Assembly: GCA_038222915.1 (NCBI GenBank)
Contig: JBBRHH010000294.1
Location: 1-7,483 of the forward strand
Direction: 5' to 3'
From: JBBRHH01 sp038222915
GTDB lineage: Bacteria > Planctomycetota > Phycisphaerae > Tepidisphaerales > Tepidisphaeraceae
DNA length: 7,483 nucleotides
This document shows, in pieces, positions 1-6,542 of the stretch; the stretch's first letter is position 1; each line of letters opens with the position of its first letter. Under the pieces are notes generated by a model. The model saw nothing but the letters and a program-made list of their open reading frames with translations. It made no database searches and had not been told where the DNA came from. The position numbers and the translations under genes are program-made.

Positions 1-698
1 TTGTCCCGCCCCCCTTCGCCGCCGACGCGATCATGGAAGCCGCCGACGCCGGCATCGCCGTCATTGTCGCCATCACCGAAGGCATCCCCGTCGAAGACAT
101 GGTCAGGGTCAAAGCTTTCTTGAAAGGCTATCCAGCATCAGTCCTCATCGGCCCCAATTGCCCCGGCGTCATCACCCCCGGCGAATGCAAAATCGGCATC
201 ATGCCCGGCTACATCCACATGAATCGCAAAGATGCCAAAAGCGGCAAATCCGTCGGTATCATCAGCCGCAGCGGCACGCTCACTTACGAAGCCGTCTGGC
301 AGTGCTCCACCCGCAACATCGGCCAGACCACCTGTGTCGGCATCGGCGGCGACCCCGTCAAAGGCCTGAATTTCATCGAGCTCCTCGAGCGCTTCAACAA
401 AGACCCCGAAACCGATGGCATCATCGTCATCGGTGAAATCGGCGGCAGCGACGAAGAAGCCGCTGCTGCATACGTGAAGCAAAATGTAAGGAAACCCGTG
501 GCCGCCTTCATCGCCGGCCGCACCGCCCCTCCCGGCCGTCGCATGGGCCACGCCGGCGCAATCATAAGCGGTGGCGAAGGCAGCGCAGAAACCAAGATCA
601 CTGCCCTTCGAGCGGCCAACATCAGCATTGCCGAAACCCCCGCCACCATCGGCGAAACCATGGCCAAAGCCCTGGGCGTTTCAAGCGCCCTCGCCTGA
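1..698 (+). CDS. sucD: Succinyl-CoA ligase [ADP/GDP-forming] subunit alpha, 5'-truncated by window edge
   Basis: This is the alpha subunit of succinyl-CoA synthetase, which in the cytoplasm interconverts succinyl-CoA plus NDP plus phosphate with succinate, CoA and NTP in the TCA cycle, working with the beta subunit SucC. The reading frame is already open at base 3 (VPPPFAADAIMEAADAG), so the ATG at 33 is an internal methionine and the CoA-binding N-terminal part lies outside the window. Clear family motifs follow in order: AITEGIP, GPNCPGVITPGECKIGIMPG, SRSGTLTYEA, CVGIGGDP, GEIGGSDEEAAAAY and GRRMGHAGAI. The histidine encoded at 549-551 in MGHAGAI corresponds to the phosphorylated active-site histidine of the family. 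The stop is TGA at 696-698. The loop between MPGYIH and VGIISRSG is about seven residues longer than in the E. coli protein as I remember it. sucC would be expected just upstream but cannot be seen. The gene is convergent with the DUF1501 gene, so it is not part of the accessory operon. Confidence 0.96.
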   Translation, partial: VPPPFAADAIMEAADAGIAVIVAITEGIPVEDMVRVKAFLKGYPASVLIGPNCPGVITPGECKIGIMPGYIHMNRKDAKSGKSVGIISRSGTLTYEAVWQCSTRNIGQTTCVGIGGDPVKGLNFIELLERFNKDPETDGIIVIGEIGGSDEEAAAAYVKQNVRKPVAAFIAGRTAPPGRRMGHAGAIISGGEGSAETKITALRAANISIAETPATIGETMAKALGVSSALA

Positions 699-747
699 TT
701 TCAACAAGGCGCGCAGCAATCCTCAAATCTGAAGTTTCATCCACCCA

Positions 748-761
748 TTCCGGGCCCGGAA
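748..761. terminator. GC-rich palindrome in the convergent gap after sucD (possible bidirectional terminator)
   Basis: The 78-bp gap between the stop codons of sucD (698) and the DUF1501 gene (777) contains the perfect 14-bp palindrome TTCCGGGCCCGGAA. As RNA it could fold into only about a 5-bp stem with a GGCC loop. On the plus strand it is followed by the pyrimidine run CTTTCT, and on the minus strand by a G-rich stretch with no T tract. The location between convergent genes suits a shared transcription end, but the stem is short and there is no canonical U tract. The rest of the gap shows nothing else recognisable. Confidence 0.3.
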
Positions 762-776
762 CTTTCTCCGCGCCCT

Positions 777-2195
777 CTAAGCCAGAATCCCTTCAATCAA
801 CTCCCCATGCACATCCGTCAGCCGCATATCCCGGCCGCCCCACCGAAATGTCACCTTCTTATGGTTCAGCCCCAGCAAGTGCATCATCGTCGCATGTAAA
901 TCGTACATCTCACACTTGTTCTCAACCGCCTTGTACCCGTATTCGTCTGTCGCCCCATACGCAATGCCGCCCTTGACCCCGCCGCCCGCCAGCCACACCG
1001 TAAATCCGAACGGATTATGATCCCGCCCATTCGACCCCTGCGCAAACGGCGTCCTGCCAAATTCCCCGGCCCACACCACCAGCGTCGATTCCAGCAATCC
1101 GCGTGACTTCAAATCCTTGAGCAGCGCCGCAATCGGCTGATCCACTGCGCGTGCATTGTTCTCATGCCCTTGTTTGAGGCCATCGTGCTGATCCCACCGG
1201 TCCCCACCGACGGCCGGACACGTAAGCTCAATAAATCGAACGCCCCGCTCCACAAGCCGCCGCGCCACCAGGCACTCGTTCGCAAAAATCTTTGTAGGAC
1301 CGTAAGTCGAATCCAGTCCATACATCTTTTTGGTTGCTTCGGTTTCCCCGCTCAGATTCATCAGATCCGGAACGGCCGACTGCATCTGAAACGCCAGCTC
1401 CGAATTGGCGATCGCCGACTCCATCGCATCCGCATGCCCAAGCTGGCTCAAAACACCGCGGTCCAGTTGCCGCGTAAGGTCCAGCTTATTCCGCTGCAAG
1501 ATCGCCTTCGACTCGGTAGGTTTGATATTCGCCACCGGCTGATCCCCCGTCTTAAACACCGAGCCCTGATACGTCGCCGGCAAAAACCCGCTGTTGAAAT
1601 TATCCAGCCCGCCCACCGGAATCAGTCCGCCGTTCAAAACCACAAACCCCGGAAGATTCTGACATACGCTCCCAAGCCCATAATTAAACCACGCCCCCAT
1701 GCTTGGCCTTCCCTGCAACCCGCTCCCCGTATGCAGGAAATAATTCGCGGCCGTGTGCTCCGAAAACATGCTCGTCATCGATCGAATAAACGCCAGATCA
1801 TCCACACACTCGGCCACATTCGGAAACAGATCGCTCACCGGCAATCCGCTCTGGCCATACTGCTTGAATTTCCACGGGCTCCCGAGCGTGTTCCCGTTAT
1901 TGTTGAACTGCGTGGGTTCTTTCTTCATCTTGAACGGCTGGCCGTGCTCGCTCGTGAGCAGCGGTTTTGGGTCAAACGTATCCATCTGCGACGGTCCGCC
2001 ATCCATGTACAGAAAGATCACGTTCTTGCACTTGGCCGAAAAATGCTGTGGCTTCGCGGCGAGCCCGTTCGAAGAATGAGCCGCAACGACATCGCCGCCA
2101 AAAGCGCGATCCCCCATCAGCGCGGCCAGCGCGACAGCGCCAAATCCGCCCGCGCACCGTGAAAGCATCTGGCGGCGGGTCAACGGAGCCTGCAT
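777..2195 (-). CDS. DUF1501 domain-containing protein (sulfatase/alkaline-phosphatase-fold-like) with Tat signal
   Basis: This is a full-length member of the DUF1501 family (472 aa), which is abundant in Planctomycetota and Verrucomicrobiota. The family is predicted to have the alkaline phosphatase/sulfatase-like fold, but its biochemical role is not established. From the ATG at 2195, residues 1-35 read as a twin-arginine signal: TRRQML at 6-11 followed by a hydrophobic Ala/Gly/Leu stretch. Family landmarks are FLYMDGGPSQMDTFDPKP (61-78, candidate metal-site Asp), EHTAANYFLHTG (146-157), GRPSMGAWFNYGLGS (162-176), WDQHDG (334-339), GEFGRTP (377-383), GRDHNPFGFTVWLAGGG (390-406) and a typical C-terminal YDLHATMMHLLG segment (431-442). 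The start was chosen because it lies 23 bp after the TAA of the upstream PSD1 gene (2221-2219). An in-frame GTG at 2216 would add seven residues (VSHCRRY) and cannot be excluded. No Shine-Dalgarno sequence precedes either start, which suggests translation coupled to the PSD1 gene. PSD1-DUF1501 pairs of this kind recur in these phyla. Confidence 0.93.
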   Translation of the reverse strand: MQAPLTRRQMLSRCAGGFGAVALAALMGDRAFGGDVVAAHSSNGLAAKPQHFSAKCKNVIFLYMDGGPSQMDTFDPKPLLTSEHGQPFKMKKEPTQFNNNGNTLGSPWKFKQYGQSGLPVSDLFPNVAECVDDLAFIRSMTSMFSEHTAANYFLHTGSGLQGRPSMGAWFNYGLGSVCQNLPGFVVLNGGLIPVGGLDNFNSGFLPATYQGSVFKTGDQPVANIKPTESKAILQRNKLDLTRQLDRGVLSQLGHADAMESAIANSELAFQMQSAVPDLMNLSGETEATKKMYGLDSTYGPTKIFANECLVARRLVERGVRFIELTCPAVGGDRWDQHDGLKQGHENNARAVDQPIAALLKDLKSRGLLESTLVVWAGEFGRTPFAQGSNGRDHNPFGFTVWLAGGGVKGGIAYGATDEYGYKAVENKCEMYDLHATMMHLLGLNHKKVTFRWGGRDMRLTDVHGELIEGILA

Positions 2196-2218
2196 ATATC
2201 GACGGCAGTGAGACACAA

Positions 2219-5200
2219 TTACTCCAGGAAAATAAACTCTTTCGTATTCATCAGCGCGTGCGCCAGATCCGCCCACACCCGCTCATCGCTCAACCGCTGC
2301 TCCCCATTCAGCCCAAGCGCCTCCCCCTGCTGATCGAGAAAGGCCGTTGCGATCCGAATCTCATCTTCACTCGCCGGCCGAGCGAAAGCCGTGACATACA
2401 TCTTTTCAATGCGCTTCGCCGGAGAAACATCCGCCGCGCCCGCAGTCCGCTTCGCCCAAAGCTGCGCCTGCTGCACGACAAACGGATCGTTCATCATGAT
2501 CAGCGCCTGCGCCGGCACATTGGAAACGCTCCGCCGCCCCATGCAACTGAACGGAATGGGCGTATCAAACGCCAGCATCATCGGCGGCAGAAAATTCCGG
2601 TGGACACTGAGGTAAATGCTCCGCCGTCCGCCGCCGTCCAGCGGCCCCGAACCAGGCCGGCCGCGCCCCTCCATAAAAGATGTCAAAAACACATTCACGC
2701 TGTTCCCATACAGGCTCGGATCAAGCCGCCCCGACACACTCAGAATCTCATCGCGAATCGCCTCCCCTTCCAGGCGTCGCAGCCGTGCCCTGTGCAGCAG
2801 TCTGTTGTCCGGGTCAAGTTCCTCGGCCTTTGCATCGCCAGCCTTACTCGACATTTGATAGGTGCTCGAAAGCATGATCGCGCGGATCACCTTCTTCATC
2901 GACCACCCATCGTTCACAAAACGCGTCGCCAGGTGATCCAGAAGCTCCGGATGCGTAGGCCGTTCGCCCAGCACGCCGAAGTTGTCCGTCGACGCCACAA
3001 TTCCAACCCCAAAAAGATGATGCCAGAGCCGATTCACAATCACGCGCGAAAACAACGGATTTGCCGGATCGGTCACGCGTTGCGCCAACTCAAGCCGGCC
3101 ACTGCCGCTGGAAATCGCCTTCTGATTCGACCCGGCAATCGCTTCCAGAAACCGCCGCGGCGCAGGCACTCCAACAGCCTTTGGACTTCCGCGCACAAAC
3201 ACATGCTCGTCAATCCCGGTCCCATCCGTCGCCGCGATCACCCGCATCGGCTCCGACAAATGCCCGGCCTTCTCCGTCAGCCCGGCCGCCAGCGCCGCCA
3301 CTTTCGTCGTGGCCGCATCCACATCCAGCAGATTGTGCTCCAGCGCCCACTTGATCAGTTCGCCATGTGCCGCATCCGATTTCCCGGCATGCCACTGCGT
3401 CAATGATTCGGCAAACAACTTTCCGTAAGAAGCAGACAGCGATTGTATCGAGGTAATCGACGCATCATTCAGGATGACAGTATTAAGCGGGCTTGGCGGC
3501 ACGGACGGCGGCGGCGCATCCTTATTCGCAAACCGGATCTGATCCACGCCAATCCACCCATCCCCATCGTCCACAATCTCAATGTACGCACTTTGCCCCT
3601 TGTACCGGCCAATGTCCCCACCCTGACGCTGCCACATAAACTGTTCGTTCTCCACCTTGAACAGCGCGCCGCCAAACAGCAACGGCTGAAACTGGTCCAT
3701 CATGTACCCATCAATCACCAGATGGATGGAGCAACCCTTGCCGGCCACATGATAGAGAATCTGATCGCAATCCAACGTAAACGTCGGCGATCGAAGCACG
3801 CCCTTCAACCGAGGCGAAAGCGATCCGCTGCTGGCAACGCCGGCATCGACAGCCCGAAGCGTTTTGGCCTTCAGATCCAACTGCTGGACCTGCGTCGGAC
3901 GATCGCCAAACGACCATCCGGTCGTAAACCAGCCATTGAAGTTGCCGTCGTGAAAATCCTTGAAAAGCAACGTCCGCGCCGCAGACTCAGTCGCGCGTTT
4001 CGACGCATCCGCCGTCGCAGCAACCGCGCGCGTCCGGGCCTCAGTAAACGCCTCGGCCTTTGCATCCGCCGCCAGCTTCGAAAGGTTCGCCCAGGCAAAC
4101 AGCGGGTGCGCCGGATCAGCAGTCGCCTTGTCCGCCAGCGCCCCCTGCCACTGTTTCAGCCGCGCCAGATCCAGGCCATGCAACTGTGCCACTTCTTCAG
4201 CGTTCACGCTCGGCGTAGTCGCCAGCTCGCGTACCGCCAGCAGATACTCGGCAACATCATGTGCCGCTCGATCCGGCGCAGGCGCCGCATCGGCCAATAA
4301 CTTATCGCCATCGCTCTGGACGGCCTTCAACTGCCCCACCGCCGCCGCAATCTTTCCCTGCGGGTCCAGCAGCGCAACCTGCCGTCGCGAGCTCTCCGCA
4401 AATCCCCAAAGCGAATAAACATCCTTCTGGCTGATCGCGTCAAATTTGTGGTCGTGGCACCGCGCGCACCCAAGCGTCAATCCCAGAAACGCCTTCCCCA
4501 TTGTGTCGATCTGATTGTCTACCCGGTCGGACTGATGCTGCCGCACATCCACCGGCGAATGCGTCTGCTCTGTGAAATACCAGAACCCGCTCCCGATAAT
4601 GGATTCGTTGAATCCCTCCGCCGGGTGGATACGCGGTTTATCCAGCAAATCCCCGGCGATGTGCTCGGTCACAAGCTGGTTGTACGGCACATCGCTGTTC
4701 AGTGCCCGAATCACATAATCCCGGTACTGCCACGCATGCTCGATCGGAAAATCAAACTCATGCCCGTAACTCTCGGCGTAGCGCACCAGATCCAGCCAGT
4801 GCCGCGCCCACCGTTCTCCAAATTGCGGCGAGGCCAGAAGCTTATCAACCACTTTCTCAAATGCGTTGGGGGAATTGTCCGCCAGAAACTCATCCACCGC
4901 CTGCGGCGAAGGTGGCAGCCCGATCAAATCAAAATAAGCCCGCCGAAGCAGGACCCGTCGATCGGCCGGCGGCGCTGCCGCCAATCCCTTTGCCTCCAGC
5001 TTCGCCAGAATAAATTGATCGATTGGATCTTTGACAAACGCACCGTTCGCAACCGCCGGAGGCGTCTGCGACTTCACCGGCTGCCACGCCCAATGCTCCG
5101 CCTTGCGCTTCTGCAGATCGAAGGCAGTAACGCCTGCAACCGCCACCGGTTTCGCCGTTGCCTCTTTCGGCCAAACCGCCCCGATCTTCACCCACTTTGT

Positions 5201-5542
5201 CAGGTCGGCAATCTGCTCATCCGATAGCTTCCCCTTCGGCGGCATCTGCAAATCAACATTCCCGTAACCAATCGCCTCAATCAGCCGGCTCTGTTCCGGA
5301 TGCCCCGCCACCACCGCCGCCCCATTTTCGCCCCCCTTGGCCAAGCCGTCGGCGCTATCCAGCAGCAACCCACCCTTTAGCTTTACCGAAGTCGTCGCAT
5401 GGCACTTATAGCAGCGCTCGACCAGCAGCGGCCGCACCTTGCTCTCAAAGAACTGAAGCTCCGCACTGTCGGCCTCGGCAGCACAAGCCGCGCCCGCGCC
5501 CAACAACATCAAGGCGAGTGTCAAAATCGGAATCAATCGCAT
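2219..5542 (-). CDS. Secreted PSCyt1-PSCyt2-PSD1 protein (planctomycete cytochrome c / DUF1549 / DUF1553) with internal beta-sandwich module
   Basis: This is a large (1107 aa) envelope haem protein of unknown substrate. The chosen ATG at 5542 is preceded by GGAG nine bases upstream and directly starts a Sec signal peptide (MRLIPILTLALMLLGAGAAC, cleavage near CAAEAD). Upstream in-frame ATGs at 5578, 5587 and 5638 would add up to 32 residues before the signal and look less likely. Domain order is as follows. PSCyt1 covers about 31-127, with haem motif CYKCH at 44-48, GGLLLDS, and MPPKGKLSDEQ from 100, whose Met could be the axial ligand. PSCyt2 (DUF1549) covers about 172-385, with RRAYFDLIGLPP, ERWARHWLDLVRYAES and a second haem-type motif CARCHDHKFD at 359-368. 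An Ala-rich, probably helical linker spans about 393-523. A beta-sandwich-like segment spans about 524-674 and ends in AYIEIVDDGDGWIGVDQI. PSD1 (DUF1553) covers about 820-1090, with NPLFSRVIVNRLWHHLFGVG, SSTYQMS and RRSVSNVPAQALIMMNDPFV. It is the first gene of the operon with the DUF1501 gene. The haem count and the function are inferred. Confidence 0.94.
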   Translation of the reverse strand: MRLIPILTLALMLLGAGAACAAEADSAELQFFESKVRPLLVERCYKCHATTSVKLKGGLLLDSADGLAKGGENGAAVVAGHPEQSRLIEAIGYGNVDLQMPPKGKLSDEQIADLTKWVKIGAVWPKEATAKPVAVAGVTAFDLQKRKAEHWAWQPVKSQTPPAVANGAFVKDPIDQFILAKLEAKGLAAAPPADRRVLLRRAYFDLIGLPPSPQAVDEFLADNSPNAFEKVVDKLLASPQFGERWARHWLDLVRYAESYGHEFDFPIEHAWQYRDYVIRALNSDVPYNQLVTEHIAGDLLDKPRIHPAEGFNESIIGSGFWYFTEQTHSPVDVRQHQSDRVDNQIDTMGKAFLGLTLGCARCHDHKFDAISQKDVYSLWGFAESSRRQVALLDPQGKIAAAVGQLKAVQSDGDKLLADAAPAPDRAAHDVAEYLLAVRELATTPSVNAEEVAQLHGLDLARLKQWQGALADKATADPAHPLFAWANLSKLAADAKAEAFTEARTRAVAATADASKRATESAARTLLFKDFHDGNFNGWFTTGWSFGDRPTQVQQLDLKAKTLRAVDAGVASSGSLSPRLKGVLRSPTFTLDCDQILYHVAGKGCSIHLVIDGYMMDQFQPLLFGGALFKVENEQFMWQRQGGDIGRYKGQSAYIEIVDDGDGWIGVDQIRFANKDAPPPSVPPSPLNTVILNDASITSIQSLSASYGKLFAESLTQWHAGKSDAAHGELIKWALEHNLLDVDAATTKVAALAAGLTEKAGHLSEPMRVIAATDGTGIDEHVFVRGSPKAVGVPAPRRFLEAIAGSNQKAISSGSGRLELAQRVTDPANPLFSRVIVNRLWHHLFGVGIVASTDNFGVLGERPTHPELLDHLATRFVNDGWSMKKVIRAIMLSSTYQMSSKAGDAKAEELDPDNRLLHRARLRRLEGEAIRDEILSVSGRLDPSLYGNSVNVFLTSFMEGRGRPGSGPLDGGGRRSIYLSVHRNFLPPMMLAFDTPIPFSCMGRRSVSNVPAQALIMMNDPFVVQQAQLWAKRTAGAADVSPAKRIEKMYVTAFARPASEDEIRIATAFLDQQGEALGLNGEQRLSDERVWADLAHALMNTKEFIFLE

Positions 5543-5551
5543 CCGCGGATT

Positions 5552-5555
5552 CTCC
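5552..5555 (-). promoter_or_regulatory. Ribosome binding site deciding the PSD1 start
   Basis: On the minus strand GGAG lies nine bases before the ATG at 5542. It supports that methionine, which directly precedes the hydrophobic signal peptide, over the three in-frame ATGs further upstream. Confidence 0.5.
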
Positions 5556-5622
5556 ACAACAGGGGCTCTTACAAGCATTTGCCGCATCGGGCCAGCGTCC
5601 TTATTACCATGGGTAAGCCGTT

Positions 5623-5637
5623 TGGTGGAAACCACCA
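5623..5637. repeat. Small inverted repeat in the divergent promoter region
   Basis: TGGTGG and CCACCA form a perfect 6-bp inverted repeat around an AAA centre. It sits near the middle of the divergent intergenic region, with ACCATGG occurring on both sides. The position would suit an operator acting on both transcription units, but a 6-bp arm can arise by chance. Confidence 0.35.
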
Positions 5638-5718
5638 TGGAAGAAACTTCTACGCCCGCAACGACGGCAATGATCGCGACTATTTCCTTTGAAGCGTATT
5701 CTCAGCAACACGAATCAC

Positions 5719-5726
5719 TTAAGGAG
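5719..5726 (+). promoter_or_regulatory. Strong ribosome binding site deciding the DUF1080 start
   Basis: TTAAGGAG is close to the ideal anti-16S complement and ends six bases before the ATG at 5733. It fixes that ATG as the start rather than the in-frame ATGs at 5622 or 5637, which would put 37 or 32 non-signal residues ahead of the signal peptide. Confidence 0.8.
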
Positions 5727-5732
5727 CCGGCG

Positions 5733-6527
5733 ATGAGGAAATTGGGTCTTTTGACGTTCGTTTGTACGGCCTTCGCACTGGTCATCGGCACACGAGCCGC
5801 CGACGCCCCCAATACAACCTACGAACCCCGCCTCGATAAAGACGGCTACGAAATCCTTTTCGACGGCAAAGATCTCAACGCCTGGGAAACCCCCGCCCCC
5901 GGCGTCTGGGCCGTCAACGATCAGGGCGAACTCTATCCAGCCAAAGCCGGCAAATCCCTTTTCACCAAACAGCGCTACTGCGACTACGCCGTCGAGCTCG
6001 ACTTCAAAGTCGGCGCAAACCACAAAGCCAACAGCGGCGTCTTCATCCGGACGCATAACAACAACCAGGAAGTAAACACCGGCATGGAAGTCCAGATCCT
6101 CGACGGCGTCGATTACAAAATCCCCTGGGATGCCGAAAACGGCAACGGCGCTCTTTACGAGTTGGTCCACGCCTCGGTGGACGCCAACAAGCCTGTCGGC
6201 GAATGGAACCACTTCAAGATCACTGCCAACGGCCCCAACATCACTGTCGAGCTCAACGGCAAGGAAATCGTCAAGGCCGATCTCGATAAGTGGACCGAAG
6301 CCCACAAGAACCCCGACGGCACCCACAATAAATTTCCGAACGCGATGGGTGCTCTCCCGCGCGAAGGCTTCGTCGGCCTTCAAAACTACAGCGCCGCGCC
6401 CGTCTGGTTCAAAAACGTCCGCCTGAAAACCCTCACCGACCGCAAGCCAAAGTACACCGGCAAGGAACCCATCGCCGAAGTCCTCGACGGCCTCAAGAAG
6501 GACGCCCCAAAGCCTGACGCGAAGTAG
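5733..6527 (+). CDS. Secreted DUF1080 / 3-keto-disaccharide hydrolase domain protein
   Basis: This 264-aa protein belongs to the DUF1080 family (PF06439), a concanavalin-like beta-sandwich. Some members hydrolyse 3-keto-glycosides, and many PVC paralogues have no tested role. Residues 1 to about 23 are a Sec signal peptide (MRKLGLLTFVCTAFALVIG), with cleavage near TRAADA and no lipobox at that site, so periplasmic or extracellular location is likely. Family landmarks are GYEILFDGKDLNAWE (38-52), YAVELDFKV (85-93), NSGVFIRTH (100-108), GMEVQILD (117-124), GALYELVHAS (139-148), GEWNHFKITANG (156-167) and GLQNYSAAPVWFKNVRLK (215-232). The domain therefore fills nearly the whole mature protein, and the length is normal for a single-domain member. 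A lysine-rich tail (about 233-264) follows it. The final codons and TAG lie in an inverted repeat shared with the convergent neighbour. A strong ribosome binding site (TTAAGGAG) supports the start. Divergence from the PSD1 operon suggests, but does not show, shared control. Substrate is unknown. Confidence 0.92.
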   Translation: MRKLGLLTFVCTAFALVIGTRAADAPNTTYEPRLDKDGYEILFDGKDLNAWETPAPGVWAVNDQGELYPAKAGKSLFTKQRYCDYAVELDFKVGANHKANSGVFIRTHNNNQEVNTGMEVQILDGVDYKIPWDAENGNGALYELVHASVDANKPVGEWNHFKITANGPNITVELNGKEIVKADLDKWTEAHKNPDGTHNKFPNAMGALPREGFVGLQNYSAAPVWFKNVRLKTLTDRKPKYTGKEPIAEVLDGLKKDAPKPDAK

Positions 6528-6542
6528 CGGCTACTTCGCGTC
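6516..6542. terminator. Perfect 12-bp inverted repeat holding both convergent stop codons (candidate bidirectional terminator)
   Basis: The arms GACGCGAAGTAG (6516-6527) and CTACTTCGCGTC (6531-6542) are exact reverse complements around a 3-base CGG loop. Each arm encodes Asp-Ala-Lys-stop for one of the two convergent genes, so both proteins end in DAK. Such a stem would be stable in either transcript. There is no downstream T tract on the plus strand and only TTT a few bases beyond the stem on the minus strand, so it is not a textbook intrinsic terminator. Pairing does not extend past 12 bp. Confidence 0.5.

Larger units (their letters stand above)
5543..5732. promoter_or_regulatory. Divergent intergenic region between the PSD1-DUF1501 operon and the DUF1080 gene
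   Basis: Transcription in both directions must start in or near this 190-bp segment, because the flanking genes point away from each other. It contains the ribosome binding sites of both genes, a small hairpin at 5623-5637, two copies of ACCATGG (5606-5612 and 5634-5640), and the 10-bp palindrome ATCCGCGGAT at 5541-5550 overlapping the PSD1 start codon. I could not find a convincing -35/-10 pair on either strand. TATTCT at 5697-5702 is the nearest to a -10 box for the DUF1080 gene but lacks a matching -35. Both genes have in-frame upward extensions here that look non-coding. Confidence 0.5.

Noticed and set aside
1164..3406. Long plus-strand open frames (332 and 479 codons) opposite the DUF1501 and PSD1 genes.
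   Set aside because: They are Arg/Pro/His-rich with no recognisable motifs and lie antisense to two strongly conserved proteins. The high GC content and C-rich third positions of the real genes keep the opposite frame free of stops.
2821..4066. A 16-base exact direct repeat (CCTCGGCCTTTGCATC) at 2821-2836 and 4051-4066.
   Set aside because: Both copies are in the same frame of the PSD1 gene and encode Asp-Ala-Lys-Ala-Glu with the preferred codons. Codon bias in Ala/Lys-rich stretches explains it.
3443..5227. Further plus-strand open frames (285 and 259 codons) opposite the PSD1 gene.
   Set aside because: They have the same low-complexity basic composition, no ribosome binding site and no family resemblance. 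The minus strand carries intact PSCyt1, PSCyt2 and PSD1 domains across the region.
5609..5692. A 27-codon plus-strand open frame (MGKPFGGNHHGRNFYARN...) in the divergent intergenic region, considered as a leader peptide.
   Set aside because: It has no Shine-Dalgarno sequence, no run of a regulatory amino acid and no attenuator-like structure after it. It is short enough to be chance.
5715..6383. Minus-strand open frame of 222 codons opposite the DUF1080 gene.
   Set aside because: It is Val/Asp/Gly-rich shadow sequence antisense to a clear DUF1080 domain with a strong ribosome binding site.
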